DNA of 64,000 nt from Chrysogorgia sp. JL179-B06 (lineage: Eukaryota > Cnidaria > Anthozoa > Scleralcyonacea > Chrysogorgiidae). The position numbers were made by a program, and so were the translations under genes. Positions 1-8,874 of this stretch are shown in pieces (positions within the stretch are counted from its first letter, which is position 1; each line of letters begins with the position of its first letter). A model generated the notes under the pieces. That model made no database searches. It saw only the letters and a list, made by a program, of their open reading frames with translations, and was not told the origin of the DNA. The stretch lies in contig JAYKKM010000222.1 of NCBI GenBank assembly GCA_035772405.1, forward strand, positions 186,001-250,000, given 5' to 3'.

Positions 1-32
1 TTTGGAGCAACTTATTTTGGCCGTTAGTTTTT
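1..32 (-). pseudogene. Partial Ig exon, 5' part (copy A of IgSF receptor)
   Basis: The first bases, including the splice acceptor (minus-strand ttacag), match the 5' end of the intact Ig exon at 26749-26988 and its upstream intron. The rest of this exon lies left of the window. It belongs to a duplicated receptor copy that is broken at 985-1000 and 1277-2228, so it is called a pseudogene fragment. Confidence 0.6.
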
Positions 33-984
33 CTGTAAAAAATTAGAAATTGCTCGTATTCCCAGTCAAATATAGGAAATGAATGATAGGCAAGCTTGGA
101 TAATTGTTGTTCATACAAATTATTGCGTTAAGGCGGATTGCCATTAAGTGCTTTTTCGCGCGATCGAATTTTACGATCACTATTTCTGTTACGCAAGCGT
201 AGCGATGAAGATTTCTTAATACACGTACGTATGTTCAAATTAGTCATGTTTATATACGCATGCGTATGGAGAAAGTCGACAAAAAGCAATGGATGGAAAT
301 CCGCCTCTACATGACTGTTTGTTGCTCGGAAAAACGTATACAGCCTGTGTGCAGGTGATCCCGGCGCTGAAACGTGCTGAAAAGAACTGTTTAAAACAAA
401 CAAATCAAATATCTAAAAAGGTTGGTGCAGTCTCGAAAGAGCGTGTAAGTTGTCTAACGTTTCGAGGGGAAAAACACTAACACGTTTTATGTTTAAAACG
501 TAAGTAGTACTATGTATTTCGCGCCGCAGATATCGGCTACGATCAGGTGCAACGTCTGGTAACTAAGCCGAGAAATGGAGATGTAAAACTCGTTAGGCGG
601 GGGGTTAGGGTTAGAGTTGGGCAATGGGCGGGGTTAGAGTTATGACCTTTGTTGTTTTAGGGTCGGTTACAATCCAATAATTTACTGCTTACAATGCCTT
701 AACTGTCCAGTAATTTGTGGCTTACAACGTGACGGACGGCTGGCAAATTTGGAACCGGGCAGGTCAAAAATTAGACCTGCTTTTATCAGTCAGGTACACG
801 GTTCCGTATTCGTCCGGACCCGTGTTTGGGCTCTAAGTGCGTGTGTACTTACGCACTTCTATGCACGGACGACATTTTGGACGACGAATCCATCACGTTA
901 GAATTCTCCATCTGATCTGAATATGGATACACTAGCTGTTCAACTAGCTGTATTGAATACAACTAGCTGTTCAATCCGACACAT
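33..984. other. Intron-like sequence of copy A (no gene)
   Basis: It is colinear with 26989-27380 plus 29924-30490, but without the piggyBac insertion, so it shows the empty piggyBac site near 385-395. The short open frames here have no coding character. Around 985-1000 only the splice donor and about ten bases of the Ig exon seen at 30500-30760 remain, so that exon was deleted from this copy. Confidence 0.6.
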
Positions 985-1276
985 GACTCACCATTCACTT
1001 TTAACTCGTTATTATGAGTAACGTTGCTCGTATTAACAGTAACTGTTGCTCGTTTCGTCAGAACTTTCGTATAGCTGTTGATGACGTTTCGAAATGGCGT
1101 CTCCTTTTTGAGGCGTGAAAGAGACACCACTCCAAGACGTTGTCTACGAAAATACGTAAGTACCGTTACTTATACTGATGCTATGACGAGTATAGTAGAA
1201 GTATATAGGCGCGGGTCAGGTTGCAGTTTTTGTATCAGAAATAGAATATTATACTGTACATATATGGGTTACTTAC

Positions 1277-2228
1277 ATTCTACTATTATATTCAGATCTG
1301 TTTCACTCTTTAGTAAACTTGTACTTTGTACTTTACAAGTGTAAATTCCTTTTTGTTCTCGTTTTATATTCCTAAGTGACAAGGTTTTCCCCTTCATTAC
1401 CACTTTATTATTTCTGTACCATGATACATTGGAAGTTGGGACGCCATTTTTTCCTTCACAACCATAATGTCGTGATGACGTGAAACTGTTTGGACGTGTA
1501 CTGAAGTGCTCCGCGAAATATTTCGTATTTCATTTTTACCTGTACGATTTGGAACGGGATAGTTCTCAAAGTGGTCGGTAAAGTGTCCTTCTATTGGAAT
1601 CTGAGAAACTCCAAGTATCCTTTTCGCCATCTAAATAATATTTAGTGAAATACCGGATTGTCTATACCGAGATTTTTAACGTTTGTTTTTGAAGCTCGCG
1701 CAAAAACGATTGGTGTTCACGCAAAAGCAAACGAAGCACGCTACATATACTGACGACAGTGCGCGTGCTTCAAATTGATCTGTGCGCGTGCGTGCAGTAA
1801 TTAACTTGGAATAAAACTCATCGAACTGTACTTGCAGTTGACACACGCGCTATGATTATGCTCCGAACAATCCACGTTATCCTTTTTGTTTGGTTTATTC
1901 TTCGGGGGGGGGGGAGGGAGGGGGGTTCGTCATACTGAGGAGAACCTAGTGGCCTTGTTACGTATCGCAACGGATCTTTTCTCTTTTTTTTAAATTAATA
2001 GTTTTTTTGTTCATAGTGGTAATTTATGTAGGCTAAGTAGGCTTTATCTTATAACGAAACTGTAATTAGTTTTAGAAGTAAAATTAAGAATATATTGTTG
2101 TAAGAGCATTGAGACTATATTGTATAATGCTCCTAATACGTCTTTATTATTATTATTATTATAATAAACATCGCCATGTTCTTGGACATTAATAGTACTT
2201 GAACCATTCAACGTGGCTGTTGGTTGAA
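1277..2228 (-). pseudogene. Ig exon of copy A, split by an insertion
   Basis: The pieces 1277-1461 and about 2159-2228 together match the intact Ig exon at 31149-31400, including the donor at 1271-1276 and the acceptor at 2229-2230. About 700 bp sits between them. The right part of that insert (about 1981-2158) is a retroelement 3' end with a TTA-repeat tail. The exon cannot encode the Ig domain as it stands. Confidence 0.7.
1462..2158 (+). mobile_element. Insertion ending in a non-LTR retrotransposon 3' tail
   Basis: From 1981 to 2158 this closely matches 47054-47239, ending in a TTA-trinucleotide run. The same tail follows a reverse-transcriptase fragment at 46500-47050, so it is read as a 5'-truncated CR1/L2-like insertion. 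The part 1462-1980 (with a G-rich run near 1905) is not recognised. It may be further retroelement, transduced sequence or an earlier insertion. Confidence 0.5.
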
Positions 2229-2813
2229 CTGAAAAGTTAAGTAAAGAAATAGTTCATTGCGATATACATGCGAAGTAATAACAAAAGTGCATGAAATAAA
2301 TTTCCAAGTTACGCAGTTATTAGTACAAAATGAATTATGGAGTATACAGAGGTACATATATAACGTCTGAAAAGAGCTAGCTTAAAGTTGGGGACAGAAT
2401 TTAAACTTCGAATACCGGTCTGGGGATAATTCCATAGTTTCGGAATGCGACTAAAGTAGTACGTTTGAAAAAGTTTGGTTTTACACTGAGAGGAACTACT
2501 ATATCTAAGTTACAACTACTGCGAGTACATGACGTATTAGTCTTATTCAGATTTAGTGTGGGAGATGCACAACAGAAAATAACGCAGCACAAATTATACA
2601 AGTCTATAATGAATTAAAATAAGCTAGGCATTTTAAAATATACCAGTTAAATTATGTGCTTTATAATACTGCAGAATAACAAATGTTAATACAAATTTTG
2701 AATTCCTTGTTTTATAAATTTATTTAAATTATTTAATTTTGTAATGCTGTATAATTATCATATAATATATATACTACAGCCTTGTTTATACCACTTGTTT
2801 ACATCTAGAACTG
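2229..2813. other. Intron-like sequence of copy A up to the Polinton site
   Basis: It matches 31400-31650 and 35015-35250 of copy B without the 3.4-kb stretch that interrupts copy B. No gene was seen. Confidence 0.55.
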
Positions 2814-2819
2814 GGCATG
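2814..2819. repeat. 6-bp target-site duplication GGCATG, left
   Basis: It is identical to 21940-21945 on the other side of element 1. A 6-bp duplication is characteristic of Polinton integration by a retroviral-type integrase. Copy B has a single GGCATG in the same context near 35270. Confidence 0.95.
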
Positions 2820-2988
2820 AGTAGTATAGTAAGTAGGGCTGCGAGCTCAATCGACCTCAACTGTGAATATAAACACCAAAACGTCACCAAATTTGGCCAA
2901 GTCGCGACTCGACAAATTTGGCGATGTTTTGGTGTTTATATTCACGATTGACGTCGAATAAGCTCGCAGCCCTACTTACTATACTACT
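2820..2988. repeat. Terminal 169-bp palindrome (hairpin), left end
   Basis: The first ~80 bases are nearly the reverse complement of the last ~80. Both edges read AGTAGTATAGTAAGTAGGGC / GCCCTACTTACTATACTACT, with the centre at the gtcgcgac dyad near 2904. The same palindrome is at 21771-21939, and a variant with a paired base change is at 47240-47408. It could fold as a terminal hairpin; its role in replication or integration is an inference. Confidence 0.9.
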
Positions 2989-3203
2989 ACAGCGATCGTT
3001 AGTCAATCTAGACATCCCTCCCACGTTTTCTACTAAATTGGTGTCAAACACACGCGAGACAACACCAAATCGCTATTTTAACGAAATACGACACATTTCG
3101 TCAAATTTAGAGAAAGTTTTGTGTCGTCATTTTCACATTTGTGTTTGACAAACTATGACTGACGCGCTCTACCATTGTTTCAATTCATGCGCGAAAAAAA
3201 AGC

Positions 3204-3224
3204 CACTAGATTTTGATTCTAGTG
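3204..3224. other. Small stem-loop conserved in Polinton TIRs
   Basis: CACTAGA / TCTAGTG arms enclose a 7-base loop TTTTGAT. It is repeated at 21535-21555, and with 9-bp arms at 47754-47778 in element 2, although the surrounding TIR sequence differs between elements. It could be a terminator, RNA-end or protein-binding structure. Confidence 0.5.
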
Positions 3225-3330
3225 ACGATGTTTAATAAATTTCAACGAGAAAGCTAGTCTAGTGGTAGTGTTAAATAGATTTCATATGCGAGTGCTGTAC
3301 CTGCTATACGAATCGAGGTCACCTGTCGAT

Positions 3331-3494
3331 GTTGCTAACAACAACATTCCATTACGAATAGCAACTACGACTTTTTGAAAAAAATATTTTAAAACGAAAA
3401 TATTTTTTCAAAGTGAAAATATTTTTTAAAAGTGAAAACATTTTTTTGAAAAGTTGTGGTTGCTATTCGCAATGGAATGTTGTTGTCAGCAACA
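3331..3494. repeat. Second palindrome inside the left TIR
   Basis: Arms of about 46 bp beginning gttgctaacaacaacattcc are inverted around an AT-rich centre made of gaaaatatttttt-type repeats. The mirror copy is 21265-21428. No equivalent was seen in the part of the element 2 TIR in view. Confidence 0.85.
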
Positions 3495-3689
3495 CACCAC
3501 ATGCAACCACCTGCTGTCGCGCTGACTATGAGAGAAGAATCACAGTGTTTGAAGAAGGAGTGAGGACCACCATGCTAAGACTGTCTAACTTTGAGCGTAC
3601 TCGTTAAATCGTACACTATAAATATTGTGAATAAAAAACTGTTGTGTGAATGAACTCGTGCGGTTGTTATGAAACCACCTGCCAGCATG

Positions 3690-3950
3690 CAAATTAGTCC
3701 GCCCGCTCGCTATTTTCAGTGTTTGTCGCCTCACTTCTGAAATGGTGGTCGTACACATATTTTGACGTTGTGATTCCTCCCGACAACAAGCCCAAGAAAG
3801 GCACGTACGGTGTCACAATCGCGACAATGCTCTCGACGTCTTTTTTTAGTCGTCGTTTAGTTCGTCAGGATTTTCAATAGCGTTCAACCCGTTTAGTAAG
3901 CTAGCGAATTTGTTGATTAACAAGTCGGTGAGAAAAGCGTTTGCAATTTC
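3690..3950 (+). pseudogene. Truncated antisense copy of the 170-aa gene 3' end, within the left TIR
   Basis: This is the reverse complement of 20790-21065, which is the C-terminal half of the conserved 170-aa Polinton protein, read here in antisense on the + strand. An internal deletion of about 18-19 bp near 3842 and several substitutions break it. It looks like a by-product of copying the right end onto the left end. Confidence 0.75.
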
Positions 3951-3994
3951 ACACGCGTGGAGAGAGCGACCTTATGGGAATCACGTCGCAGTGT

Positions 3995-6900
3995 TTAAGG
4001 TATGTCTCTCACTACAATGTTTTTGTGACCATATGCGTAGGAGTCAATACCATTTTCTAGAAGGTATCGTTTATCATCAAAACAGGATAGCGACACTTTA
4101 TTAATTTCATAACTACCTAGCTGATGTTTGACACTTCTAATGGTCTTCATTGTGTGTCGCAATTGTTTCTGCTCAAGTAACACACTTTTATAATCTTCGT
4201 GCTTGATCACTTTTTTAATTATATTCTTTCTAATGCCTTTAGCGGTTTTCCCACCACCCCCATCCTCTTTCAAATAGCTGTACATTTTACTGCGCAACCC
4301 AACGAACTCAATAATTGGTGTTCCAGCGCACTCGTCTTTCATCTTGCCAATAACTTTCTTATTCTCTTTAAAAGCGAACGGGTTGTCTGCGGGGTAATCG
4401 CTATTGTCAAACTTTTCGCGCTCCATCATGAAGTCAGAGTAGACGTCGTCGGTTTTGATTGTGTACAACAGACTGTCAGTGTCGGTGAAGTGTAGTCTGC
4501 AGGTATCGCTAGAGTACTTTTTCATGATATAGTTGTAGTGGAAGTCATACATCAACGTTTTGCTCAAGTCTAGTATGCACATACCCACGTATGCAGGTCT
4601 ATTTAATGTTAGCGTCTCTTTGACTTTGTGGACAGCGACTAAATTCTCGCTAAATATCTTGCAAGACACAAACGTAGGCTTTGAGACAAGCTTTTCCAAC
4701 TTTTTCTCGGTGGTCACTAATCTTACATCCACACGCTTCCTCAAATTTTCCATTGTTTTCCCAAATACGCTGTTGTTCATCAACTTGAAGAAGTCCTTCT
4801 CAAAAGCGTTCTTAGCCGCAGTTCTCTTGACTGTGTTAAAGTCGATGTACTTGCCCAACCACTTGGACTGGTCGAACTGTAGGACCCTATGCACCTTTTT
4901 GATTTTTAGTCCAAGACCCGTGTACGACTGCAGATTTCTATAGTGACACACGTACTTTTTTTTGTCCATCAAATTAGTCACCAACTTCTTCACGCCGCCA
5001 ACACTCACGTTAAACTTATTTTTGATTTTCGTGCAGTACTCCGACAACATGTCAACAGTTATCTCCATCTTCTCGGGAGCCAACGGGTAGTCGTTATGTA
5101 GGTCATGCAAATGGGCTGGATACTCCAAGTCAACTTCAAGCAGCAGGCCCTTTTCACTATTGTTGTGATAGTCGTGTAGATTAACCTTTTTTATTTCTTT
5201 CTCAGTCAACCACTTGAAGCCGCCTGTAGGTAGACTTCGACTCATTGCCCACCCATATAAATTGTTGGCGTCAAGGTACATCAAATACTTCGACTCTTGC
5301 GCTTTATCGTACCCCTTCATGTACTTATTATTCGCCACGCCATGTCTGTTGCATATGTAGCTCACACCACCGCGCATACCTAATTCTACGAACTGGAACA
5401 TGTCGATGTCGGACAATAACTCAAGCTCCACTCCAGTCATCTTCAGCATGGCATCCCAAGCCAATCCAGGCGATGTGAAATAGTGACACGGGTCTAATTT
5501 ATACTCGCGATGACATGTCTTTCTAAAGTTCTCAAAAACGTCGGCAAGCAAGAGCACATCGCTTTTCAAATACAGGTCGTGATACCCACCCATACTTTCA
5601 ACGTCGAAGTAGTCCCACACATCGATGGCGCGCTCGTGCATTTCTTCCGTGATGTGCTCGTCGTTCAGAACGCTGTAGAAATCTTTTTTGGAGGGTAGCT
5701 CGCGCTCGTCGAATTTTTCAAAGGAGTCCATATAATCATAGGGATAGACCCCCTTTCTTGTCATAAGTGCCAACCCCTCGTCGCGAAACACTTCTGACGT
5801 GTACTTGAAAGCGTCCCTTGGTAGGTTCTTCACCAAGTTGTCTAGACCGCTACTCATGAACTGAAAGCTGTCCAAAAATACTAAGTTTTTTCCAAGCATG
5901 AACGCCATGTACTTCTCCATGTTGTTTGGTATCACATTTATGTCTTGGCCAAACTTGCCAATCTCCTGCATGATGAAATGGCTATCGTAGCCGCGTAAGT
6001 TATGAAAGATCACAGGAATTTTGTCAGTCAATTTAAAGTTCACGTTACAGTGACGATGTGCGGACCCTCTGTACTTACCTGACACGTGACAGTGGTCTCT
6101 CACTCTAACGTCAGCGCTAGTGTACTCAACACTGCAAATATGGCAACTTTTAGCCTCGTCAAAGTTCCTCTTATCGTCATCAGTCAGTATCATTTCTTTG
6201 TTAAAGTGACTCTCAGATGTCTCTTTACAATATTCGACAATTTCTAACATCTCCCCAATGAACTTGTTGACTGCATTTTCACCGCGATACACTCTCACTG
6301 GCTTACTGTACTCGTTGTCATAACAACAAACCAGTTTATACCCATAACCACAGTCGACGTGCCTCTGGTAAGCATTTGTGTAGCTACACTCGCTTGATGG
6401 TGTCGCTGTGTGCACCTTCTGTGTGATAGCCTCAAAGTCTGCATACACCACAAATGGTACATTTAATTGTCTGCTAAAATTCTCATATTTCACTTTCGCA
6501 CCTTTTTGTGGCATTTTAATAGCTTGCTTCCCATTGATGACCAAACACACTTCAATATGACTTTCAAGCACGTCCGCACGGGTGAAACACTGCAAACAAT
6601 ACCTACAAAAGTGCTTTCTCGCCTTATACTTTGTCTGACGGTACATGAATTTGTCGAAATCGCGAATGTACACATAATGCTTGTTGCCCACGTCATTAGT
6701 TATCAACAATAGGTCCATATGGTCAGGATACGCCTCCTTAGAAACGTACACAGGGAATGGCTGCTTATTTTCATACCCAAAAACATTTATGCTAATATCG
6801 TTTGCCTTTTCGATCTTGTTGTAGTCTTTGAGTGTGACTGGGAAGTCAATTCCGTCATAGTTCAGCTCACCGACATGCCTAGCGTACTTTGACGTTCTGT

Positions 6901-7585
6901 CAGAGTTTTTTCCAACAGGGAATTTGTGTGCAAGGTGGCACCATCTAAAGCACTCGTTGTCATCATCGTTATTTACGTTTATCAGACCCTTCATACTGTT
7001 GCGCAGCTCCTTTGGCAACACAATGTAGCTACTCCCATGCAAAGGTCTGTAAATAGCGACATTAACGTAGTGTGCATCTATTTTGTCGATAGTCCATCCA
7101 GACCCCTCAGATAACCACCCAGCTATCCGCGTCAAAATCTGCTCCGATCCACGATTGGCAACACCCTCGATGTCGTGGTCATTAATGACGACAAACGTTT
7201 CGCTGTTAAAGTAGGCAGTTTTGTATGTGGTCTTATCACGCTCTAAAACTTTCTCAAAAGTGACCTTGACTGTCTCCACCACTTTCGTTCCGTTGGTCTC
7301 GCCTAGTTCACGTCTCAAAAGGTTAGTGACAGCGCTTCTACTACCACTTACCTGATTAATGTCTCTGTCGTCAATCACTTCGACTCCATAGGACCTTGTG
7401 AACCCTCTCAGTGCTCGATCCAACAGATGCGTTGACGGTGCGAGGTCTTCGACTACAGGTTGTCCCTCTTGATCTCTAAAGAAGCCGTGAACGTTGGTCG
7501 CTTCATCTGTTAGTGAATTGACAACGGCTGCACTCGTCTTATGCGCCCGTCTTTTTGTCAGTGGGTTTTTCACAGTCCGACTCAT
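3995..7585 (-). CDS. polB: Protein-primed family B DNA polymerase (Polinton PolB)
   Basis: The product is 1196 aa and copies the element's DNA by protein priming. Visible motifs: a C2H2-like finger at about 327-347; Exo I YADFEAI (D383, E385); Exo II around RGYDSHF (about 531-537); Exo III around YLKSDVLLLAD (about 672-682); Pol A DANNLYG (772-778); Pol B KLMNNSVFGKT (934-944); Pol C DTDSL (1035-1039). Between Exo I and Exo II, residues 481-515 form a CxxC...DHCH...RG...CN unit typical of recombination endonuclease VII/HNH folds. The first ~320 residues are the usual poorly conserved N-terminal region. Its start codon overlaps the stop of the preceding zinc-ribbon gene (ATGA). It is intact. 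Confidence 0.97.
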   Translation of the reverse strand: MSRTVKNPLTKRRAHKTSAAVVNSLTDEATNVHGFFRDQEGQPVVEDLAPSTHLLDRALRGFTRSYGVEVIDDRDINQVSGSRSAVTNLLRRELGETNGTKVVETVKVTFEKVLERDKTTYKTAYFNSETFVVINDHDIEGVANRGSEQILTRIAGWLSEGSGWTIDKIDAHYVNVAIYRPLHGSSYIVLPKELRNSMKGLINVNNDDDNECFRWCHLAHKFPVGKNSDRTSKYARHVGELNYDGIDFPVTLKDYNKIEKANDISINVFGYENKQPFPVYVSKEAYPDHMDLLLITNDVGNKHYVYIRDFDKFMYRQTKYKARKHFCRYCLQCFTRADVLESHIEVCLVINGKQAIKMPQKGAKVKYENFSRQLNVPFVVYADFEAITQKVHTATPSSECSYTNAYQRHVDCGYGYKLVCCYDNEYSKPVRVYRGENAVNKFIGEMLEIVEYCKETSESHFNKEMILTDDDKRNFDEAKSCHICSVEYTSADVRVRDHCHVSGKYRGSAHRHCNVNFKLTDKIPVIFHNLRGYDSHFIMQEIGKFGQDINVIPNNMEKYMAFMLGKNLVFLDSFQFMSSGLDNLVKNLPRDAFKYTSEVFRDEGLALMTRKGVYPYDYMDSFEKFDERELPSKKDFYSVLNDEHITEEMHERAIDVWDYFDVESMGGYHDLYLKSDVLLLADVFENFRKTCHREYKLDPCHYFTSPGLAWDAMLKMTGVELELLSDIDMFQFVELGMRGGVSYICNRHGVANNKYMKGYDKAQESKYLMYLDANNLYGWAMSRSLPTGGFKWLTEKEIKKVNLHDYHNNSEKGLLLEVDLEYPAHLHDLHNDYPLAPEKMEITVDMLSEYCTKIKNKFNVSVGGVKKLVTNLMDKKKYVCHYRNLQSYTGLGLKIKKVHRVLQFDQSKWLGKYIDFNTVKRTAAKNAFEKDFFKLMNNSVFGKTMENLRKRVDVRLVTTEKKLEKLVSKPTFVSCKIFSENLVAVHKVKETLTLNRPAYVGMCILDLSKTLMYDFHYNYIMKKYSSDTCRLHFTDTDSLLYTIKTDDVYSDFMMEREKFDNSDYPADNPFAFKENKKVIGKMKDECAGTPIIEFVGLRSKMYSYLKEDGGGGKTAKGIRKNIIKKVIKHEDYKSVLLEQKQLRHTMKTIRSVKHQLGSYEINKVSLSCFDDKRYLLENGIDSYAYGHKNIVVRDIP

Positions 7586-8166
7586 TGGCTTCTATATACA
7601 CTACACTTATTTATTTTTTTCCCCAGCCACTCGTTGTGATAACGATCACCACTTTCACACCATCCCAGCTTTGGGTACACCACCCCAAACAGATTGTTGT
7701 CAAACTTCTCTTTCACCCTCCCGTCTTTGAGGTCTGACACCTTCTTGAGTGTCTCGACTCGTCTTCTATGACACAACCTAATAATGTAGTATCCATATCT
7801 GCTAACATTTCTACCCTTTATCAAATTGCATGAGTGCAACACATTGACAACTTTCAGGAAGTCCTCTTTTATCAACTCAAGGTGCTCACCCCTCACAACG
7901 TTCCGCAGTCTCCTCCCCATCCACCAAGACCGTTTGTGAACGCTTTTTAATCGCGTGAGTCTCATGTCGCTGTAACTCTGAGTGTAACCCCATTCGATGT
8001 CGCCACACTTTGGACACGCGTACCCGCCGCAGTCACTTAGATGTTTCACAACGTCACAATCCAAGCAGTAGTAAATTCTGAAGGTGCCTCCACACTCAAT
8101 TAGCGTCTCATTCGCGATTTCGTCAATTGTGTAACCATAGCTCATCTGCCTCATAAGTTTGTCCAT
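7582..8166 (-). CDS. Zinc-ribbon protein, possible VLTF3-like late transcription factor
   Basis: 194 aa from the start MDKLMRQMSYG. A longer frame to 8211 exists, but element 2 has its start at the equivalent of 8166. CxxC pairs at about residues 34/37 and 51/54 form a zinc ribbon. They are followed by a basic region (KRSWWMGRRLRN) and an RYGYYIIRLC block whose arrangement recalls poxvirus/NCLDV VLTF3-type late transcription factors. That family assignment is a guess from pattern only. It lies directly upstream of polB with a 4-base overlap and downstream of three membrane-protein genes on the same strand. Confidence 0.6.
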   Translation of the reverse strand: MDKLMRQMSYGYTIDEIANETLIECGGTFRIYYCLDCDVVKHLSDCGGYACPKCGDIEWGYTQSYSDMRLTRLKSVHKRSWWMGRRLRNVVRGEHLELIKEDFLKVVNVLHSCNLIKGRNVSRYGYYIIRLCHRRRVETLKKVSDLKDGRVKEKFDNNLFGVVYPKLGWCESGDRYHNEWLGKKINKCSVYRSQ

Positions 8167-8192
8167 CACTCTTATACTACTCCAACATTTTT

Positions 8193-8612
8193 TTATCGAG
8201 TTAGTACCCATACCGCTATTCCACTACCCAAACCTAGCGCACCAACAAACAATAATTGGTATTCCTTCATTTCCGCACTCGGTTGGTAGTAATCCGCAAT
8301 CTTCGGGGAGTTAGTGAACACTCGTCCGCCGTGCTGAATAGTCATCGCTCTTCCAAGTTCTTCCAACGCGCGGCTTGTGTCATTGATGTCAGCATTAGCA
8401 TCAGAGAGCTGTTGTCGTAAACGTTGGATCTTATCTCTCTTGGCGACTTCGTTTTCAGACCACGCTTCTTTCGCACTGGCTAACTGTTCCAACGCATGGT
8501 CGTGTCTTTTCATCTCAGCCTCATAGCCTGTGTGATTAAACTTTGAAAACATAAAGCCAGCGCCTGCAAAAGCCACTGCATTAAATATCCCTCCAGCCAC
8601 AACGCTCGCCAT
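8193..8612 (-). CDS. Conserved Polinton protein with coiled coil and two hydrophobic ends
   Basis: 139 aa. The N-terminal ~25 residues are hydrophobic (VVAGGIFNAVAFAGAGFMF). Residues 30-90 are charged and heptad-like, and the C-terminal ~20 (LLFVGALGLGSGIAVWVL) form a membrane segment. It is conserved in element 2 (60475-60894), with most changes in the coiled coil. It is clustered with two other small membrane proteins, so a virion membrane or internal structural protein is plausible. I do not recognise the family. Confidence 0.75.
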   Translation of the reverse strand: MASVVAGGIFNAVAFAGAGFMFSKFNHTGYEAEMKRHDHALEQLASAKEAWSENEVAKRDKIQRLRQQLSDANADINDTSRALEELGRAMTIQHGGRVFTNSPKIADYYQPSAEMKEYQLLFVGALGLGSGIAVWVLTR

Positions 8613-8616
8613 TAAC

Positions 8617-8859
8617 TTACATTGATTTGAATGGATCTGTCGGTACCCACTTTTTCGATTGCATCCATTTTACTAACAGCGTTCCTGCGCCAACAGCTGC
8701 AGCAAGTTTCACTGTGCCTTTCACTGTCTCTGGTGTTCCTAATGGTTCCCCCAAAGCCTTTTTCGAAATCATACTCACTACCACAGCACCAGTCGTAACA
8801 AGTAGCGCATCGTACAATTCGTTCATAAGTTCTTTTCGATCGATCGCAGTCATATACAT
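8617..8859 (-). CDS. Small conserved membrane protein
   Basis: 80 aa. There are two hydrophobic stretches (about residues 18-31 and 50-66) separated by a Gly/Pro-containing loop (GEPLGTPETV). It is nearly identical to 60228-60470 in element 2. A start at MYM is supported in both elements. It is separated from the next gene by 4 bases, implying co-expression. The function is unknown. Confidence 0.7.
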   Translation of the reverse strand: MYMTAIDRKELMNELYDALLVTTGAVVVSMISKKALGEPLGTPETVKGTVKLAAAVGAGTLLVKWMQSKKWVPTDPFKSM

Positions 8860-8874
8860 TGTCGTGTGTTTTGT

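Larger units (their letters stand above)
2820..3950. repeat. Left terminal inverted repeat of element 1
   Basis: It pairs with 20790-21939. The outer ~1020 bp are almost identical without indels (one C/T difference seen at about 3489). The inner ~110 bp are diverged and carry a net 19-bp deletion. The inner part is an antisense copy of the 3' end of the 170-aa gene at 20553-21065, so the TIR runs into coding sequence on the right side only. Open frames inside are not considered genes. Confidence 0.95.

Noticed and set aside
128..403. 91-aa minus-strand frame, with a relative at 27084-27407
   Set aside because: It is intron sequence duplicated in both locus copies. The frames differ in length and are interrupted differently.
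1397..1630. 77-aa minus-strand frame
   Set aside because: It spans the boundary between a broken Ig exon and inserted sequence, so it is a chimaera rather than a gene.
2918..3148. 76-aa open frame in the terminal hairpin (also 21611-21841)
   Set aside because: It overlaps the palindrome. Composition and lack of conservation indicate a chance frame.
3413..3607. 64-aa open frame in both TIRs (also 21152-21346)
   Set aside because: It lies across the internal palindrome and the AT-rich repeats, and is identical only because the TIRs are. There is no counterpart in element 2.
6490..6712. Short frames on both strands inside polB
   Set aside because: Shadows of the conserved polymerase coding frame.
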